Shown: positions 1 through 9,375 of the stretch, in pieces | Layout of the letters: each line of letters begins with the position of its first letter | How positions within the stretch are numbered: position 1 is the stretch's first letter | Assembly: GCF_022810765.1 (NCBI RefSeq) | Contig: NZ_CP094494.1 | Coordinates: 558,001-622,000, forward strand | From: Winogradskyella sp. MH6 | GTDB lineage: Bacteria; Bacteroidota; Bacteroidia; Flavobacteriales; Flavobacteriaceae | Direction of reading: 5' to 3' | Length of the DNA stretch: 64,000 nucleotides | The notes under the pieces: generated by a model | Database searches by the model: none | Seen by the model: the letters and a program-made list of their open reading frames with translations, nothing else | Told to the model about the DNA's origin: nothing | Position numbers and translations under genes: made by a program

Positions 1-770
1 TTTACTTCTTCTATAGTTGTATCTCTTTCAACATTAATAGTAATATCGGTAAGAGAACCATTTGCAACAGGTACTCTAATACCACAACCACCAATGACAT
101 TGGATAAATCAGGGAAAATTTTAGTTAATGCTTTGGCTGCACCTGTTGTAGTTGGCACAATAGATTGACCTGCAGCTCTCGCTCTTCTTAAATCTCTATG
201 CGGTTGATCGTGTAAACTTTGATCTGTCGTATAGGAATGTACGGTTGTAATATAAGCTTGTTTAATACCAAAATGCGCTTTGATCAATGCTATCATTGGT
301 GCTGCATTGTTAGTAGTACAAGAAGCATTAGAAATAATAGTCTCAGAACCTTCTATGCTTTTATCATTAACGCCTAAAACTATGGTTTTAATATCGTCTT
401 CAATTGGCGGAACAGATAGTATAACTTGTTTGGCTCCATTATTAATATGATGCTGAAGCTCTGATTTGGTTTTGAATTTCCCGGTAGATTCAATAACGAT
501 ATCTGGCTGAACGCTTTTCCAATTAATTGTTTTTGGATGCTTTTCATTGAATAACGGAATCTCAACTCCATCTACTATGACATTATGTGTATTAAAAGAT
601 ACATCGTTGTTAAGAACTCCATGTATGCTATCGTATTTAAGAAGGTGGCTTAATGTTTTAGCATCAGCCAAATCGTTGATAGCTACAATCTGTATTTTAG
701 GATGATTTAGTGCTAACCTAAACACACGTCGGCCAATTCTACCGAAACCGTTTATGGCAACTCTAATCAT
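1..770 (-). CDS. gap: Glyceraldehyde-3-phosphate dehydrogenase (partial, C-terminus beyond window)
   Basis: Glycolytic enzyme converting glyceraldehyde 3-phosphate to 1,3-bisphosphoglycerate with NAD(P)+ and phosphate in the cytosol. About 256 of the usual ~335 residues are visible. The N-terminus has the Rossmann motif INGFGRIGR (residues 7-15), an acidic residue in NDL near position 33 that suggests NAD use, and the active-site ASCTTN with Cys151. The start ATG at 770 shares one base with the stop codon of lipA (TAATG), so the two genes are very probably co-transcribed and translationally coupled. The reading frame runs off the left edge. Flavobacteria can carry more than one GAPDH, so this need not be the main glycolytic copy. 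Confidence 0.95.
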   Translation of the reverse strand, partial: MIRVAINGFGRIGRRVFRLALNHPKIQIVAINDLADAKTLSHLLKYDSIHGVLNNDVSFNTHNVIVDGVEIPLFNEKHPKTINWKSVQPDIVIESTGKFKTKSELQHHINNGAKQVILSVPPIEDDIKTIVLGVNDKSIEGSETIISNASCTTNNAAPMIALIKAHFGIKQAYITTVHSYTTDQSLHDQPHRDLRRARAAGQSIVPTTTGAAKALTKIFPDLSNVIGGCGIRVPVANGSLTDITINVERDTTIEEV

Positions 771-1642
771 TAATTAATATGCTTTTGAGCTTTGTAAGAA
801 GATCTTACTAGTGCACTACTTTCAACATGTCTAAATCCAAGCTCTAGTCCTACTGCTTTGTACTCGTCAAACTCATCTGGATTTATAAAACGTTGCACTG
901 GTAAGTGTTTCTTTGACGGTTGCAGATATTGCCCAATAGTAACCACATCAACATCATTTTCTCTAAGATCGTGAAGCGTTGCAATAACTTCTTCTTTAGT
1001 TTCTCCCAGACCTAGCATAATACCAGATTTGGTTCTACGCTGTCCTTGTTGTTTTAAATACTTTAAAACACCCATACTACGATCATACTTAGCTTGTATG
1101 CGCACTTCTCTGGTTAGGCGACGTACGGTTTCAATATTGTGCGATACCACTTCTGGAGCTACCTCAACAATTCTATCGATGTGTCTTTCTATGCCTTGAA
1201 AATCTGGAATTAAAGTTTCTAATGTGGTTTCAGGGTTCATACGTCTAACAGCCTTAACTGTTTCTGCCCACATAATGCTTCCCATGTCTTTAAGGTCGTC
1301 TCTATCTACACTCGTTAAAACTGCATGTTTAATTTGCATCAGTTTTATTGAACGAGCCACTTTTTCTGGTTCATCCCAATCTACCGTTTCTGGTCTTCCA
1401 GTCTTAACACCACAGAAGCCACAAGAGCGCGTACACACATTACCCAATATCATAAAGGTTGCTGTTCCTTCTCCCCAACATTCTCCCATGTTTGGGCAAC
1501 TTCCGGAGGTACAAATAGTATTCAACTTGTACTTATCCACCAAGCTTCTTAGCTCAGTATATTTTTTTCCTGTTGGAAGCTTAACTCTTAACCATTTAGG
1601 CTTACGTTCTGGCAGTATATTTGAAGCAACTTTAGTTTCCAT
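770..1642 (-). CDS. lipA: Lipoyl synthase
   Basis: Radical-SAM enzyme that inserts two sulfurs into protein-bound octanoyl groups to make the lipoyl cofactor of pyruvate and 2-oxoglutarate dehydrogenases and the glycine cleavage system. The 290 residues match the family length. Both iron-sulfur sites are complete: the auxiliary cluster CX4CX5C (Cys44, 49, 55) and the SAM cluster CX3CX2C (Cys70, 74, 77). The C-terminal RSSY motif is also present. It is the first gene of a two-gene unit with gap. A TATCTTTG -7 box lies about 22 bp upstream of the start. Confidence 0.98.
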   Translation of the reverse strand: METKVASNILPERKPKWLRVKLPTGKKYTELRSLVDKYKLNTICTSGSCPNMGECWGEGTATFMILGNVCTRSCGFCGVKTGRPETVDWDEPEKVARSIKLMQIKHAVLTSVDRDDLKDMGSIMWAETVKAVRRMNPETTLETLIPDFQGIERHIDRIVEVAPEVVSHNIETVRRLTREVRIQAKYDRSMGVLKYLKQQGQRRTKSGIMLGLGETKEEVIATLHDLRENDVDVVTIGQYLQPSKKHLPVQRFINPDEFDEYKAVGLELGFRHVESSALVRSSYKAQKHIN

Positions 1643-1663
1643 TCACATTCTTTTTCTAGAGGT

Positions 1664-1671
1664 CAAAGATA
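1664..1671 (-). promoter_or_regulatory. Candidate promoter -7 box of lipA-gap
   Basis: On the minus strand the bases read TATCTTTG, a perfect match to the Bacteroidota TAnnTTTG box, 22 bp before the lipA start. No TTG -33 element is seen at the standard spacing. Confidence 0.5.
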
Positions 1672-1744
1672 CGAAGTAAATAATTAAAGAAAGATTTTAG
1701 CAAAGAAAGCATTGTACACATTAGCGAAACATTAACACAATAAA

Positions 1745-1780
1745 AAAATCCTATTCAAAATTAATTCTGAATAGGATTTT
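1745..1780 (-). terminator. Terminator of the nqr operon
   Basis: Perfect inverted repeat AAAATCCTATTC / GAATAGGATTTT with a 12-nt loop, followed on the minus strand by a run of seven T. It lies just past the nqrF stop codon. Confidence 0.8.
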
Positions 1781-1801
1781 CTGTATAGTTTACTTTAGTG
1801 T

Positions 1802-3124
1802 TTATCCACCAAAGTCGTCAAATCTAATGTGCTCATCTGGGATACCAAAATCCTCACCCATTTTTTGAACAGCTTGGTTCATTAATGGTGGACCACAGAA
1901 GTATAATTCGATATCTTCTGGTGCATCATGAAGGCTTAGGTAATTATCAATCACACAGTTATGAATAAATCCTACAAAACCGTCACCTGCTTCATCATTA
2001 ATGTCTTTCTTCACTTTCCAGTTATCTTCTTCTAAAGGTTCAGATAATGCTAAGTAAAATTTAAAGTTAGGGAAATCTCTTTCTAACTCTCTGAAATGCT
2101 CTAAATAGAACAACTCACGTTTAGAACGTCCTCCGTACCAATATGTTACTTTACGACCAGTTTTTAATGTTTTGAATAAGTGATATAAGTGTGAACGCAT
2201 TGGCGCCATACCTGCTCCACCACCTACATAAAGCATTTCGCTATCAGACTCATTGATAAAGAATTCTCCGTATGGTCCAGAAATTACAACTTTATCACCT
2301 GGCTTTTGAGCAAATATATACGATGATGCTACACCTGGATTTACATTCATCCATTGGTTTTTAGAACGATCCCATGGCGGAGTAGCAATACGTACATTAA
2401 GCATAATTTCTCTACCTTCTGCTGGGTAAGAAGCCATAGAGTATGCACGCTCTACAGTTTCAGTATTTTTCATTACTAAAGGCCAAAGACCAAACTTATC
2501 CCATTCTGCTTGAAACTTATCTGGAGTTTCATGCTCTTCTGGGTGTGCTGTAATATCTATATCTGAATATTTAATTTCACATGGTGGAATTTCAATCTGA
2601 ATATATCCACCTGCTTTATAATTCATATCTTCAGGAATCTCGACTACGAATTCCTTGATAAAGGATGCCACGTTATAGTTACGTACAACAACAGCTTCCC
2701 ATTTTTTAATACCAAAAATTTCTTCAGGAATGGTAATTTCCATATCCTGCTTTACTTTTACCTGACACGCTAAACGTGCTCCGTGCTGTAATTCTTTTCT
2801 AGAAAAGTGAGGAGTTTCAGTTGGTAATGCTTCACCACCACCAGACAATACATGGCACTCACATTGAATACAAGTTCCTCCTCCACCACAAGCTGATGGT
2901 AAAAAGACTTTTTGACCACCTAGAGTACTTAAAAGCGTACCGCCTGAAGCTACTTCTAATTCCTTTTCACCATTAATAGTAATCTTTACAGGACCAGATG
3001 GTGATAATTTTTGTTTTACAAATAATAATAATGCGACTAGTACTAATGTGACTAATAAAAATGCACTTACTGTTGCTACTATTGTTCCGATTGTATTTGC
3101 GGCTAATATCATCATACTAATCAA
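1802..3124 (-). CDS. nqrF: Na+-translocating NADH:quinone reductase subunit F
   Basis: NADH-oxidising subunit of the sodium-pumping NQR complex. It passes electrons from NADH through FAD to a 2Fe-2S cluster. Visible parts: one N-terminal membrane helix (about residues 10-35), a ferredoxin-type domain with Cys79, Cys85, Cys88 and Cys120, the FAD-binding RAYS motif at 226-229, and a ferredoxin-NADP reductase-like nucleotide domain with GGGAGMAPMR at 301-310. At 440 residues it is somewhat longer than the roughly 407 of proteobacterial NqrF. It is the last gene of the operon and abuts nqrE without a gap. Confidence 0.97.
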   Translation of the reverse strand: MISMMILAANTIGTIVATVSAFLLVTLVLVALLLFVKQKLSPSGPVKITINGEKELEVASGGTLLSTLGGQKVFLPSACGGGGTCIQCECHVLSGGGEALPTETPHFSRKELQHGARLACQVKVKQDMEITIPEEIFGIKKWEAVVVRNYNVASFIKEFVVEIPEDMNYKAGGYIQIEIPPCEIKYSDIDITAHPEEHETPDKFQAEWDKFGLWPLVMKNTETVERAYSMASYPAEGREIMLNVRIATPPWDRSKNQWMNVNPGVASSYIFAQKPGDKVVISGPYGEFFINESDSEMLYVGGGAGMAPMRSHLYHLFKTLKTGRKVTYWYGGRSKRELFYLEHFRELERDFPNFKFYLALSEPLEEDNWKVKKDINDEAGDGFVGFIHNCVIDNYLSLHDAPEDIELYFCGPPLMNQAVQKMGEDFGIPDEHIRFDDFGG

Positions 3125-3859
3125 TTACTTGTTTGTATTTTCAGCTACATTTAAGTTAGACTCAACTTTAGCTTCTTTGTTAACTTCTTCTTTTATTGTT
3201 TCGACAGTTGCAGTTTGGTTTTCGGATTTTGAATCTTCATCACCTCCTGTCAACATTCCACCAAAACTCATAAAACCAATCGCCATTAAACCTGTTATAA
3301 TAAACGTAATACCCAAACCTCTTAAAGCTGGTGGTACGTTACTATATCTAATTTTTTCACGGATAGCTGCAATGGCTAAAATAGCCAAGAACCAACCGAT
3401 ACCAGAACCTACACCATAAGTTGTTGCCAAACCTAAGGTTGGTATTTCTCTAGATTGCATAAATAAAGAACCACCTAAAATAGCACAGTTTACAGCAATT
3501 AATGGTAAGAATATACCTAGTGAGTTATAAAGTGATGGTGAAAATTTCTCAACCACTATTTCTACTAATTGTACCATTGTTGCGATAGTAGCAATAAACA
3601 TGATAAAGGATAAGAAGCTTAAATCATAAACTGCATACTCTTCACCTAACCATTTTAAAGCTCCAGGTTGTAATATATATTGATCTAACAACCAGTTTAA
3701 AGGCACTGTAATTGCTAATACGAAAATTACAGCAGCACCTAGACCAACTGCAGTAGATACTTTTTTAGATACAGCAAGGTAAGAACACATTCCAAGGAAT
3801 GTCGCAAATACCATGTTATCTATAAATATCGATTTGAAAAATAATTCTATATGTTCCAT
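3125..3859 (-). CDS. nqrE: Na+-translocating NADH:quinone reductase subunit E
   Basis: Integral membrane subunit of NQR, paired with NqrD in an inverted-topology arrangement. The first ~200 residues are the usual hydrophobic six-helix core. The last ~40 residues (DEDSKSENQ onward) form a charged, low-complexity tail rich in Glu, Lys and Asn, making it 244 residues against about 200 in Vibrio. The tail has no recognised motif. It abuts nqrF. Upstream it is separated from nqrD by 84 bp containing a short tandem repeat, the only sizeable gap in the operon. Confidence 0.96.
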   Translation of the reverse strand: MEHIELFFKSIFIDNMVFATFLGMCSYLAVSKKVSTAVGLGAAVIFVLAITVPLNWLLDQYILQPGALKWLGEEYAVYDLSFLSFIMFIATIATMVQLVEIVVEKFSPSLYNSLGIFLPLIAVNCAILGGSLFMQSREIPTLGLATTYGVGSGIGWFLAILAIAAIREKIRYSNVPPALRGLGITFIITGLMAIGFMSFGGMLTGGDEDSKSENQTATVETIKEEVNKEAKVESNLNVAENTNK

Positions 3860-3870
3860 ATTTTTAAAAG

Positions 3871-3898
3871 TCTTCAGTTTTCAGCTTTCAGTCATCAG
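3871..3898. repeat. Four 7-bp tandem repeats between nqrE and nqrD
   Basis: Consecutive units TCTTCAG, TTTTCAG, CTTTCAG and TCATCAG, with consensus NNTTCAG. They lie in the only sizeable gap inside the nqr operon. Confidence 0.75.
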
Positions 3899-3943
3899 TA
3901 GCAAATCTGCATACTTGTAACTTATTTACTGATTACTTAATTA

Positions 3944-4588
3944 TTAGTCTTCTATTAAGTCTTTATTTCTTGAACGTTGTACCCAAATAATAATGCCTAC
4001 AACTATAAGTGCCATTGGTGATAATAACATGAAACCGTTATTTTCATAACCTATGGAATATAGCCCTGTTTTTTCAATAGGGTCACCCAATACTTTAAAA
4101 CCTAATAAAGTACCAGAACCTAAAAGTTCTCTAAAAAATCCTACTATTATTAATATTAAACCATAACCTGCGGCATTACCAATACCATCAAGAAATGATC
4201 TCCATGGTCCATTACCTAAAGCGAAAGCTTCAAAACGTCCCATGATAATACAGTTTGTAATAATAAGTCCAACAAATACAGATAGGGTTTTACTTAATTC
4301 ATATGAGAAAGCTTTAAGTACCTGATCAACTATAATTACTAAAGCCGCTACCACTACAAGCTGAACTATAATTCTAATTTTAGAAGGAATGATATTTCTC
4401 ATTAAAGAGATAACCACGTTTCCTATTCCCAATACAGCCATTACTGATATTGCCATTACTATAGACGCTTTTAATTGCGCTGTAATTGCCAGAGCAGAAC
4501 ATATACCTAATACTTGAATTGTAATTGGGTTGTTATCCGCTAATGGATCTGTAATTAACTTGGCATCTTTTTTTGATAAAAGTCCCAT
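3944..4588 (-). CDS. nqrD: Na+-translocating NADH:quinone reductase subunit D
   Basis: Integral membrane NQR subunit, homologous to NqrE and RnfA/E. The 214 residues contain about six hydrophobic helices. The typical core segment ITNCIIMGRFEAFA sits about residues 110-123, with Cys112 in the position expected for the ligand of the membrane iron centre shared with NqrE. The gene lies 4 bp downstream of nqrC. The order and sizes of the six genes leave little doubt about the assignment. Confidence 0.96.
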   Translation of the reverse strand: MGLLSKKDAKLITDPLADNNPITIQVLGICSALAITAQLKASIVMAISVMAVLGIGNVVISLMRNIIPSKIRIIVQLVVVAALVIIVDQVLKAFSYELSKTLSVFVGLIITNCIIMGRFEAFALGNGPWRSFLDGIGNAAGYGLILIIVGFFRELLGSGTLLGFKVLGDPIEKTGLYSIGYENNGFMLLSPMALIVVGIIIWVQRSRNKDLIED

Positions 4589-4592
4589 ATGA

Positions 4593-5384
4593 TTATTTAT
4601 TTTTTAATTTATCGAAATAAGGCTTGTAAAGTTTTAAGTCACTTTTTATCATCGCTGTAACACCATTTCCTGTAATGGTAGCACCAGCAATGGCATCAAC
4701 CTCATTATCTGTTTTATCTAAGTTTTTAGGGTCTGCGTTACCTTTGGCAACATCAATTCCTTTAAAGACTCCTGCGTCATTTAATAGATGTTCTCCTTTA
4801 AAATCATCCATAAAGAAACGCTCTTTAATATTTGCACCCAAACCTGGTGTTTCCCCTTTATGATCAAAATAAGCTCCTTGAACCACCATATTTTCATCCA
4901 TAGATACGAATCCCCAAATAGCATCCCATAAACCTTTACCATAAATTGGTGCTACATAAAAAGTCTTACCATCCTTTTCTCCTATAAACAAGGGTAGTTG
5001 TCTAGGTTCACCAGCTGCTGCGTTAGACTTTTGCTTTTTTATATCTATTAGATAAGGCTCTTTTTTATATTCAGCCACATATTCATCACCTGTTTGAGTC
5101 TTTAAAATTTTTCCGTTAGCATCAACAGTAATAACAATTTGTTCTTTGATATACTTAGAAAAATCTTCTGGTGCTTGTTCAGTAGAAACAAAAACCGCAC
5201 TACTCTCATCATTATTATTTATTCCCATAGCATATAGAATGTTTTGTTGTTTTTCTATACGCTGATTTTCAGAAATTTTAGAAGCTAAAGATGACGCTGT
5301 AAAGGCTAATAAAGCTCCTACAATAAATACCATTATAACGGCAAATATTATTGTGTAAATATTACTATCTGTTCTATTACTCAT
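4593..5384 (-). CDS. nqrC: Na+-translocating NADH:quinone reductase subunit C
   Basis: Periplasmic-facing flavoprotein subunit of NQR with one N-terminal membrane anchor (about residues 12-35). The covalent FMN attachment site is visible as DAIAGAT, with Thr236 as the acceptor. The position usually occupied by Ser or Thr three residues before it is Ala here. The attaching enzyme (ApbE/Ftp) is not in the window. The 263 residues match the family. It is separated from nqrB by a single base, so coupled translation is likely. Confidence 0.96.
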   Translation of the reverse strand: MSNRTDSNIYTIIFAVIMVFIVGALLAFTASSLASKISENQRIEKQQNILYAMGINNNDESSAVFVSTEQAPEDFSKYIKEQIVITVDANGKILKTQTGDEYVAEYKKEPYLIDIKKQKSNAAAGEPRQLPLFIGEKDGKTFYVAPIYGKGLWDAIWGFVSMDENMVVQGAYFDHKGETPGLGANIKERFFMDDFKGEHLLNDAGVFKGIDVAKGNADPKNLDKTDNEVDAIAGATITGNGVTAMIKSDLKLYKPYFDKLKNK

Positions 5385-5385
5385 C

Positions 5386-6609
5386 TTAAGCTGTTTTTAC
5401 TTTAACACGTTTCATTCTTTTCTTCACATTACCTTGTACCACATAATGGTCAATGGTTGGTGCAAAAACGTTCATTAATAATATTGCTAACATTACTCCT
5501 TCTGGGTAAGCTGGGTTGAATACACGAATCATAATAGAAATAAAACCTACTAAGAAACCATATATCCATTTACCTTTTGTAGTTTGAGATGCTGTAACAG
5601 GATCTGTTGCCATAAATACAGTACCAAATGCAAATCCACCAATTAGAAGATGATGCCAGAACTCTGTACTCATTAATCCGTAAAATTTACTAGACTCAGT
5701 TATCCAACCAGAGCTTACAACTCCGTTAAAGATTAATCCCATTACTAAAGCCCCTATTACTGAAGACAACATGATTCTCCAGCTTCCAATCTTAGTAAAT
5801 ATTAGGAATAACCCACCTAATAAAATTAACAATGTTGAAGTCTCACCTACAGAACCTGGAATAATTCCATAGAACATATCCATTACACTGTAGCCTACAT
5901 CTTTATTTTGTGCTAACGTACCTAAAATAGTTTCACCAGAGATGGCATCTAGGTTCTGTCCTGCTGCGATCATTTGATCACGCTCTACAGCACCATGTAC
6001 CCATACTTTGTCACCAGACATCCAAGTCGGATAAGCAAAGAATAAAAATGCTCTTATTGTTAATGCTGGGTTAAGGATATTCATCCCAGTACCACCAAAT
6101 ACTTCCTTACCAATTACAACTCCAAAAATAACTGCAACTGCTAACATCCATAACGGAATATCAACTGGTACAATTAATGGCACTAACATACCTGTTACTA
6201 AGTAGCCTTCTTCTACTTCGTGGCCTTTAATGATAGCAAAGACGAACTCTACCGCAAGACCAACACCATAAGAAACAATAACTAATGGTAAGACTTTCCA
6301 AAGACCTACAACAAAGTTATCCCATGTCCAGAAAGAAGATCCAAAAAATCCATGAGCAGATTCAATAACTCCTTGCGCTAAGTAGTGCTGGTATCCAGCA
6401 TTGAACATACCAAATATTAAACATGGAATTAAAGCCATGATTACCGTGTTCATTGTACGCTTTAAGTCGTCAGCTGCTTTAATATGAGTTCCGCCATGAG
6501 TGGTCTCATTTGGCATGTATAAAAACGTAAAAAGGGCATTAAATCCTGGAATCCACTTTTTGTCTTTATTTTTCTCTTTAAAATTGTGTAAATTTTGTTT
6601 TAAACCCAT
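5386..6609 (-). CDS. nqrB: Na+-translocating NADH:quinone reductase subunit B
   Basis: Large membrane subunit of NQR carrying a covalent FMN and riboflavin and forming part of the Na+ channel. The 407 residues include about ten hydrophobic helices. The flavinylation motif appears as SGET (residues 224-227, acceptor Thr227), where many homologues have SGAT. The start codon overlaps the nqrA stop region by one base. The N-terminus (PGFNALFTFLYMPNETTHGG) matches the cytosolic tail of the family. Confidence 0.96.
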   Translation of the reverse strand: MGLKQNLHNFKEKNKDKKWIPGFNALFTFLYMPNETTHGGTHIKAADDLKRTMNTVIMALIPCLIFGMFNAGYQHYLAQGVIESAHGFFGSSFWTWDNFVVGLWKVLPLVIVSYGVGLAVEFVFAIIKGHEVEEGYLVTGMLVPLIVPVDIPLWMLAVAVIFGVVIGKEVFGGTGMNILNPALTIRAFLFFAYPTWMSGDKVWVHGAVERDQMIAAGQNLDAISGETILGTLAQNKDVGYSVMDMFYGIIPGSVGETSTLLILLGGLFLIFTKIGSWRIMLSSVIGALVMGLIFNGVVSSGWITESSKFYGLMSTEFWHHLLIGGFAFGTVFMATDPVTASQTTKGKWIYGFLVGFISIMIRVFNPAYPEGVMLAILLMNVFAPTIDHYVVQGNVKKRMKRVKVKTA

Positions 6610-7958
6610 TATCCTATCTCTTTAAGCATTAAGTCTAATCCTTCTCTTATTATCTTTTGGTGTGGTTGTTTAGACACACAAATAAATTCTGTTAAAGCAA
6701 AATCTTCTGGTGCAACCTCGTACATTCCTAAAGCTTCCATTTCATCTAAATCACTGTACATACAAGCTTTTAATATCTGCATTGGGTAGATATCTAAAGG
6801 AAAAACTTCTTCGTAACTACCTGTTACTACAAATGCACGATGCTCCCCGTTTGTATTAGTGTTTAGGTCGTACTTTTTCTTAGGGTTTAACCAAGAAAAG
6901 GTTAAAGCTCTAGACGTAGAGATTTTGTTAAATACAGGTTTATTCCAACCGAAGAATTCATAATCATCACCTTCAGGAATTACTGTGATTACATTACTAT
7001 AGTAATCTAAAGCTCCATCTGGTGCTACTTTTTTTCCTGTCAACACATTACCAGAGATAATTCTGTCATTACCATCTTTGTCTACACCATTGTCATACAC
7101 CATAGTTGCAACTTCAGAACCAATTTTTGTTCTAAAATACCTAGGCTTCTTAACAGATGATCCTGCTAGAGCTACTATACGCTCAGCATTAAACTTACCT
7201 GTTAATAATAACTCACCTATGATTACTAAATCTTGTGCGTTTACGGTCCAAACTACTTCTCCTTTATTAACAGGATCTACCTTGTTAATCAAAGTACCTA
7301 CATTACCTGATGGATGTGGCCCAGAAACTTTATGAACTGTAACATCATTTAAACCTGCAAGAGGAGAGTTGTTGTTTCCTACAGAAACATGAACTTGCCC
7401 ATCAGTAAGTTTTGATAAAGCTGTTACTGCAGCTTGAAGCTCTGCTTCTTTTCCTGCCAAAGTATAGTCTAAATCTGCTGCTAAAGGCGCACTTGCATAT
7501 CCTGATATAAAAATTGCCTTTGGCGAATGCTCTGGGTTTGCAACAACATCATAAGGACGTTGCTTAATAAAAGCCCAACAACCAGACTCTAATAAACGTG
7601 CTTTAATTTTATCAGCATCAGCTGATGCATAAAGCTTGCCGTGGTCTAGGTAAGTTTGCTCCTTGTCTGCAGTAATTTTTATAGCGTCGATACGACGTCT
7701 TGGTCCACGTTGTACTTCTGTAACTTCACCAGATACTGGCGAAACAAATTTCATAGCCTCAATATCTTTATTGTAAAACAAAGTTTCACCTGCTTTTACA
7801 CGTGTACCTTCTTTTGCAACAAGTTTTGGGATAATACTGTGGAAATCTTCTGGCCTGATATAATAAAAATTGCTAACAATAGCATTTTCGGTAGTTTTCT
7901 CGGCTTCGCCAACTAATTTTATATCTAAACCTTTTTTTATTCTGATGTCTTTTGACAT
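6609..7958 (-). CDS. nqrA: Na+-translocating NADH:quinone reductase subunit A
   Basis: Peripheral cytoplasmic NQR subunit implicated in quinone binding. The 449 residues fit the family, with an N-terminal lipoyl-like/Rnf-barrel segment (SPVSGEVTEVQRGPRRR) and the characteristic GPHPSGNVGT stretch in the middle. It is the first gene of the six-gene operon, and the promoter lies 33-66 bp upstream on the minus strand. The complex oxidises NADH and builds a sodium gradient, in keeping with a marine lifestyle and with the TrkAH potassium system later in the window. Confidence 0.97.
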   Translation of the reverse strand: MSKDIRIKKGLDIKLVGEAEKTTENAIVSNFYYIRPEDFHSIIPKLVAKEGTRVKAGETLFYNKDIEAMKFVSPVSGEVTEVQRGPRRRIDAIKITADKEQTYLDHGKLYASADADKIKARLLESGCWAFIKQRPYDVVANPEHSPKAIFISGYASAPLAADLDYTLAGKEAELQAAVTALSKLTDGQVHVSVGNNNSPLAGLNDVTVHKVSGPHPSGNVGTLINKVDPVNKGEVVWTVNAQDLVIIGELLLTGKFNAERIVALAGSSVKKPRYFRTKIGSEVATMVYDNGVDKDGNDRIISGNVLTGKKVAPDGALDYYSNVITVIPEGDDYEFFGWNKPVFNKISTSRALTFSWLNPKKKYDLNTNTNGEHRAFVVTGSYEEVFPLDIYPMQILKACMYSDLDEMEALGMYEVAPEDFALTEFICVSKQPHQKIIREGLDLMLKEIG

Positions 7959-7990
7959 ATAGTTAAAGATTAGTTATCTAAAAATCCGTG

Positions 7991-8024
7991 CAAATTTAAG
8001 AATTAAAGGGGAATATATTTTCAA
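7991..8024 (-). promoter_or_regulatory. Promoter of the nqr operon
   Basis: Minus-strand TTG, a 23-bp spacer, then TAAATTTG, matching the Bacteroidota consensus TTG-N17-23-TAnnTTTG. It lies in the divergent region between nqrA and the plug-type gene. Confidence 0.6.
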
Positions 8025-8121
8025 TTTAACATCAACATTTTTATTTATAATGATTATAAATAAGAGCACTGCTTTAAGGCATAGAATTTGATTATCTTTA
8101 TACCCATTCTACTTTTAACAT

Positions 8122-9375
8122 ATGATAACAAAGAATATTTACCACTTTCTATATTTCTTATTAATACCAGTAGCTTTATTTGCTCAAGCAGAAGAGGTAA
8201 GCCCACCAGACTTTATAAAAACCATAACCTTTAAAAGTAACACCACACAAGGCCAATTGCCAGTTTTAAAATTAGGTGAACCTTTAGTATTAGAATTTGA
8301 TGCACTTAATGCCAACGAAGAAGATTTTTATTATGTCATAGAGCATTTTAATTTTGACTGGACACCTTCCGTTCTTGCAAAAGCTGAATACCTAAGAGGC
8401 TTAGACAATCAACGCATAATGTCTTACAAAAACTCTTTTAACACGTATCAAGTGTATTCGCATTACACATTGCAAGTTCCAAATATTCAGACCAGAGGTC
8501 TTTTAAAAAGTGGCAATTATATGATCTCTATCTATGATGAATATGATGAGCTTATGTTCAGCAGAAAATTTATGATTTATGAAGACATGATAAGTGTTGG
8601 TGTTAGCGTTAAACGCTCCAGAGATGTTAGAGTTATCGAAGAAAAACAATCTGTAGACATAGCCATATCAACTAACAGCATCAATTTTAATAATCCACTT
8701 GAAACTATTAAAACCGTTATCATTCAAAATAACAATCTTAATACTTCAATATCAGACTTAAAACCACAATACACATTGGGCAACGAACTTATTTATCGTT
8801 ACGATACTGAGTCTGCTTTTTGGGGAGGTAATGAATATTTATGGTTTGAAACCAAGGATGTAAGAACCTCTAATGTTGGTGTTCAGTTTATTGACTTAGA
8901 AGACATTTACCAAAGTTATTTATACACTAATGTTGTAAGGTCTGGCAAGCCCTATACTTATAATCCAGATTTAAATGGCAACTTTCAGGTCACAGCTTTA
9001 GACCGTTCAGATATTGATATTGAAGCAGACTATACAATGGTACATTTTTCTTTAGCTCAAGAGGAATTAACAGGAAAAGATATTCATGTTTACGGTAACT
9101 TTAATGCTTTTGCTATTGAACCGCTAACTAGAATGGAATACAATTCTGAAAAAGGAGTATACGAAACAAGATTTAGACTAAAACAAGGCTTTTATAACTA
9201 CAAATATGTTGTTGTAGATAGTAAAACCGGTGAACTTGATGAAGGAGCCATAAGTGGAGATTATTGGCAAACCGAAAACAACTACAAAGTACTGGTATAC
9301 TACAGAGATCTTGGCGCAAGATACGATAAGCTTATAGGTTATGGAGAAGCAACCTCTGTAAATATCTCCAATTAA
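8122..9375 (+). CDS. DUF5103-type protein, T9SS plug family
   Basis: Secreted protein of 417 residues with a signal peptide ending at about FAQ (residues 21-23). The sequence resembles the flavobacterial DUF5103 family, members of which include the Plug protein that closes the SprA translocon of the type IX secretion system. Recognised features are the N-terminal GEPLVLEFDAL and DFYYVIEHFNFDWTPS stretches and the FNTYQVYSHYTLQVPN region. It is divergent from nqrA. Its stop overlaps that of the cysteine dioxygenase gene on the other strand. Assignment rests on remembered family likeness; porT elsewhere in the window supports an active T9SS. Confidence 0.75.
   Translation: MITKNIYHFLYFLLIPVALFAQAEEVSPPDFIKTITFKSNTTQGQLPVLKLGEPLVLEFDALNANEEDFYYVIEHFNFDWTPSVLAKAEYLRGLDNQRIMSYKNSFNTYQVYSHYTLQVPNIQTRGLLKSGNYMISIYDEYDELMFSRKFMIYEDMISVGVSVKRSRDVRVIEEKQSVDIAISTNSINFNNPLETIKTVIIQNNNLNTSISDLKPQYTLGNELIYRYDTESAFWGGNEYLWFETKDVRTSNVGVQFIDLEDIYQSYLYTNVVRSGKPYTYNPDLNGNFQVTALDRSDIDIEADYTMVHFSLAQEELTGKDIHVYGNFNAFAIEPLTRMEYNSEKGVYETRFRLKQGFYNYKYVVVDSKTGELDEGAISGDYWQTENNYKVLVYYRDLGARYDKLIGYGEATSVNISN

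Noticed and set aside
1224..1679. 151-codon frame antisense to lipA
   Set aside because: Shadow frame of a clearly coding gene; no promoter or known similarity.
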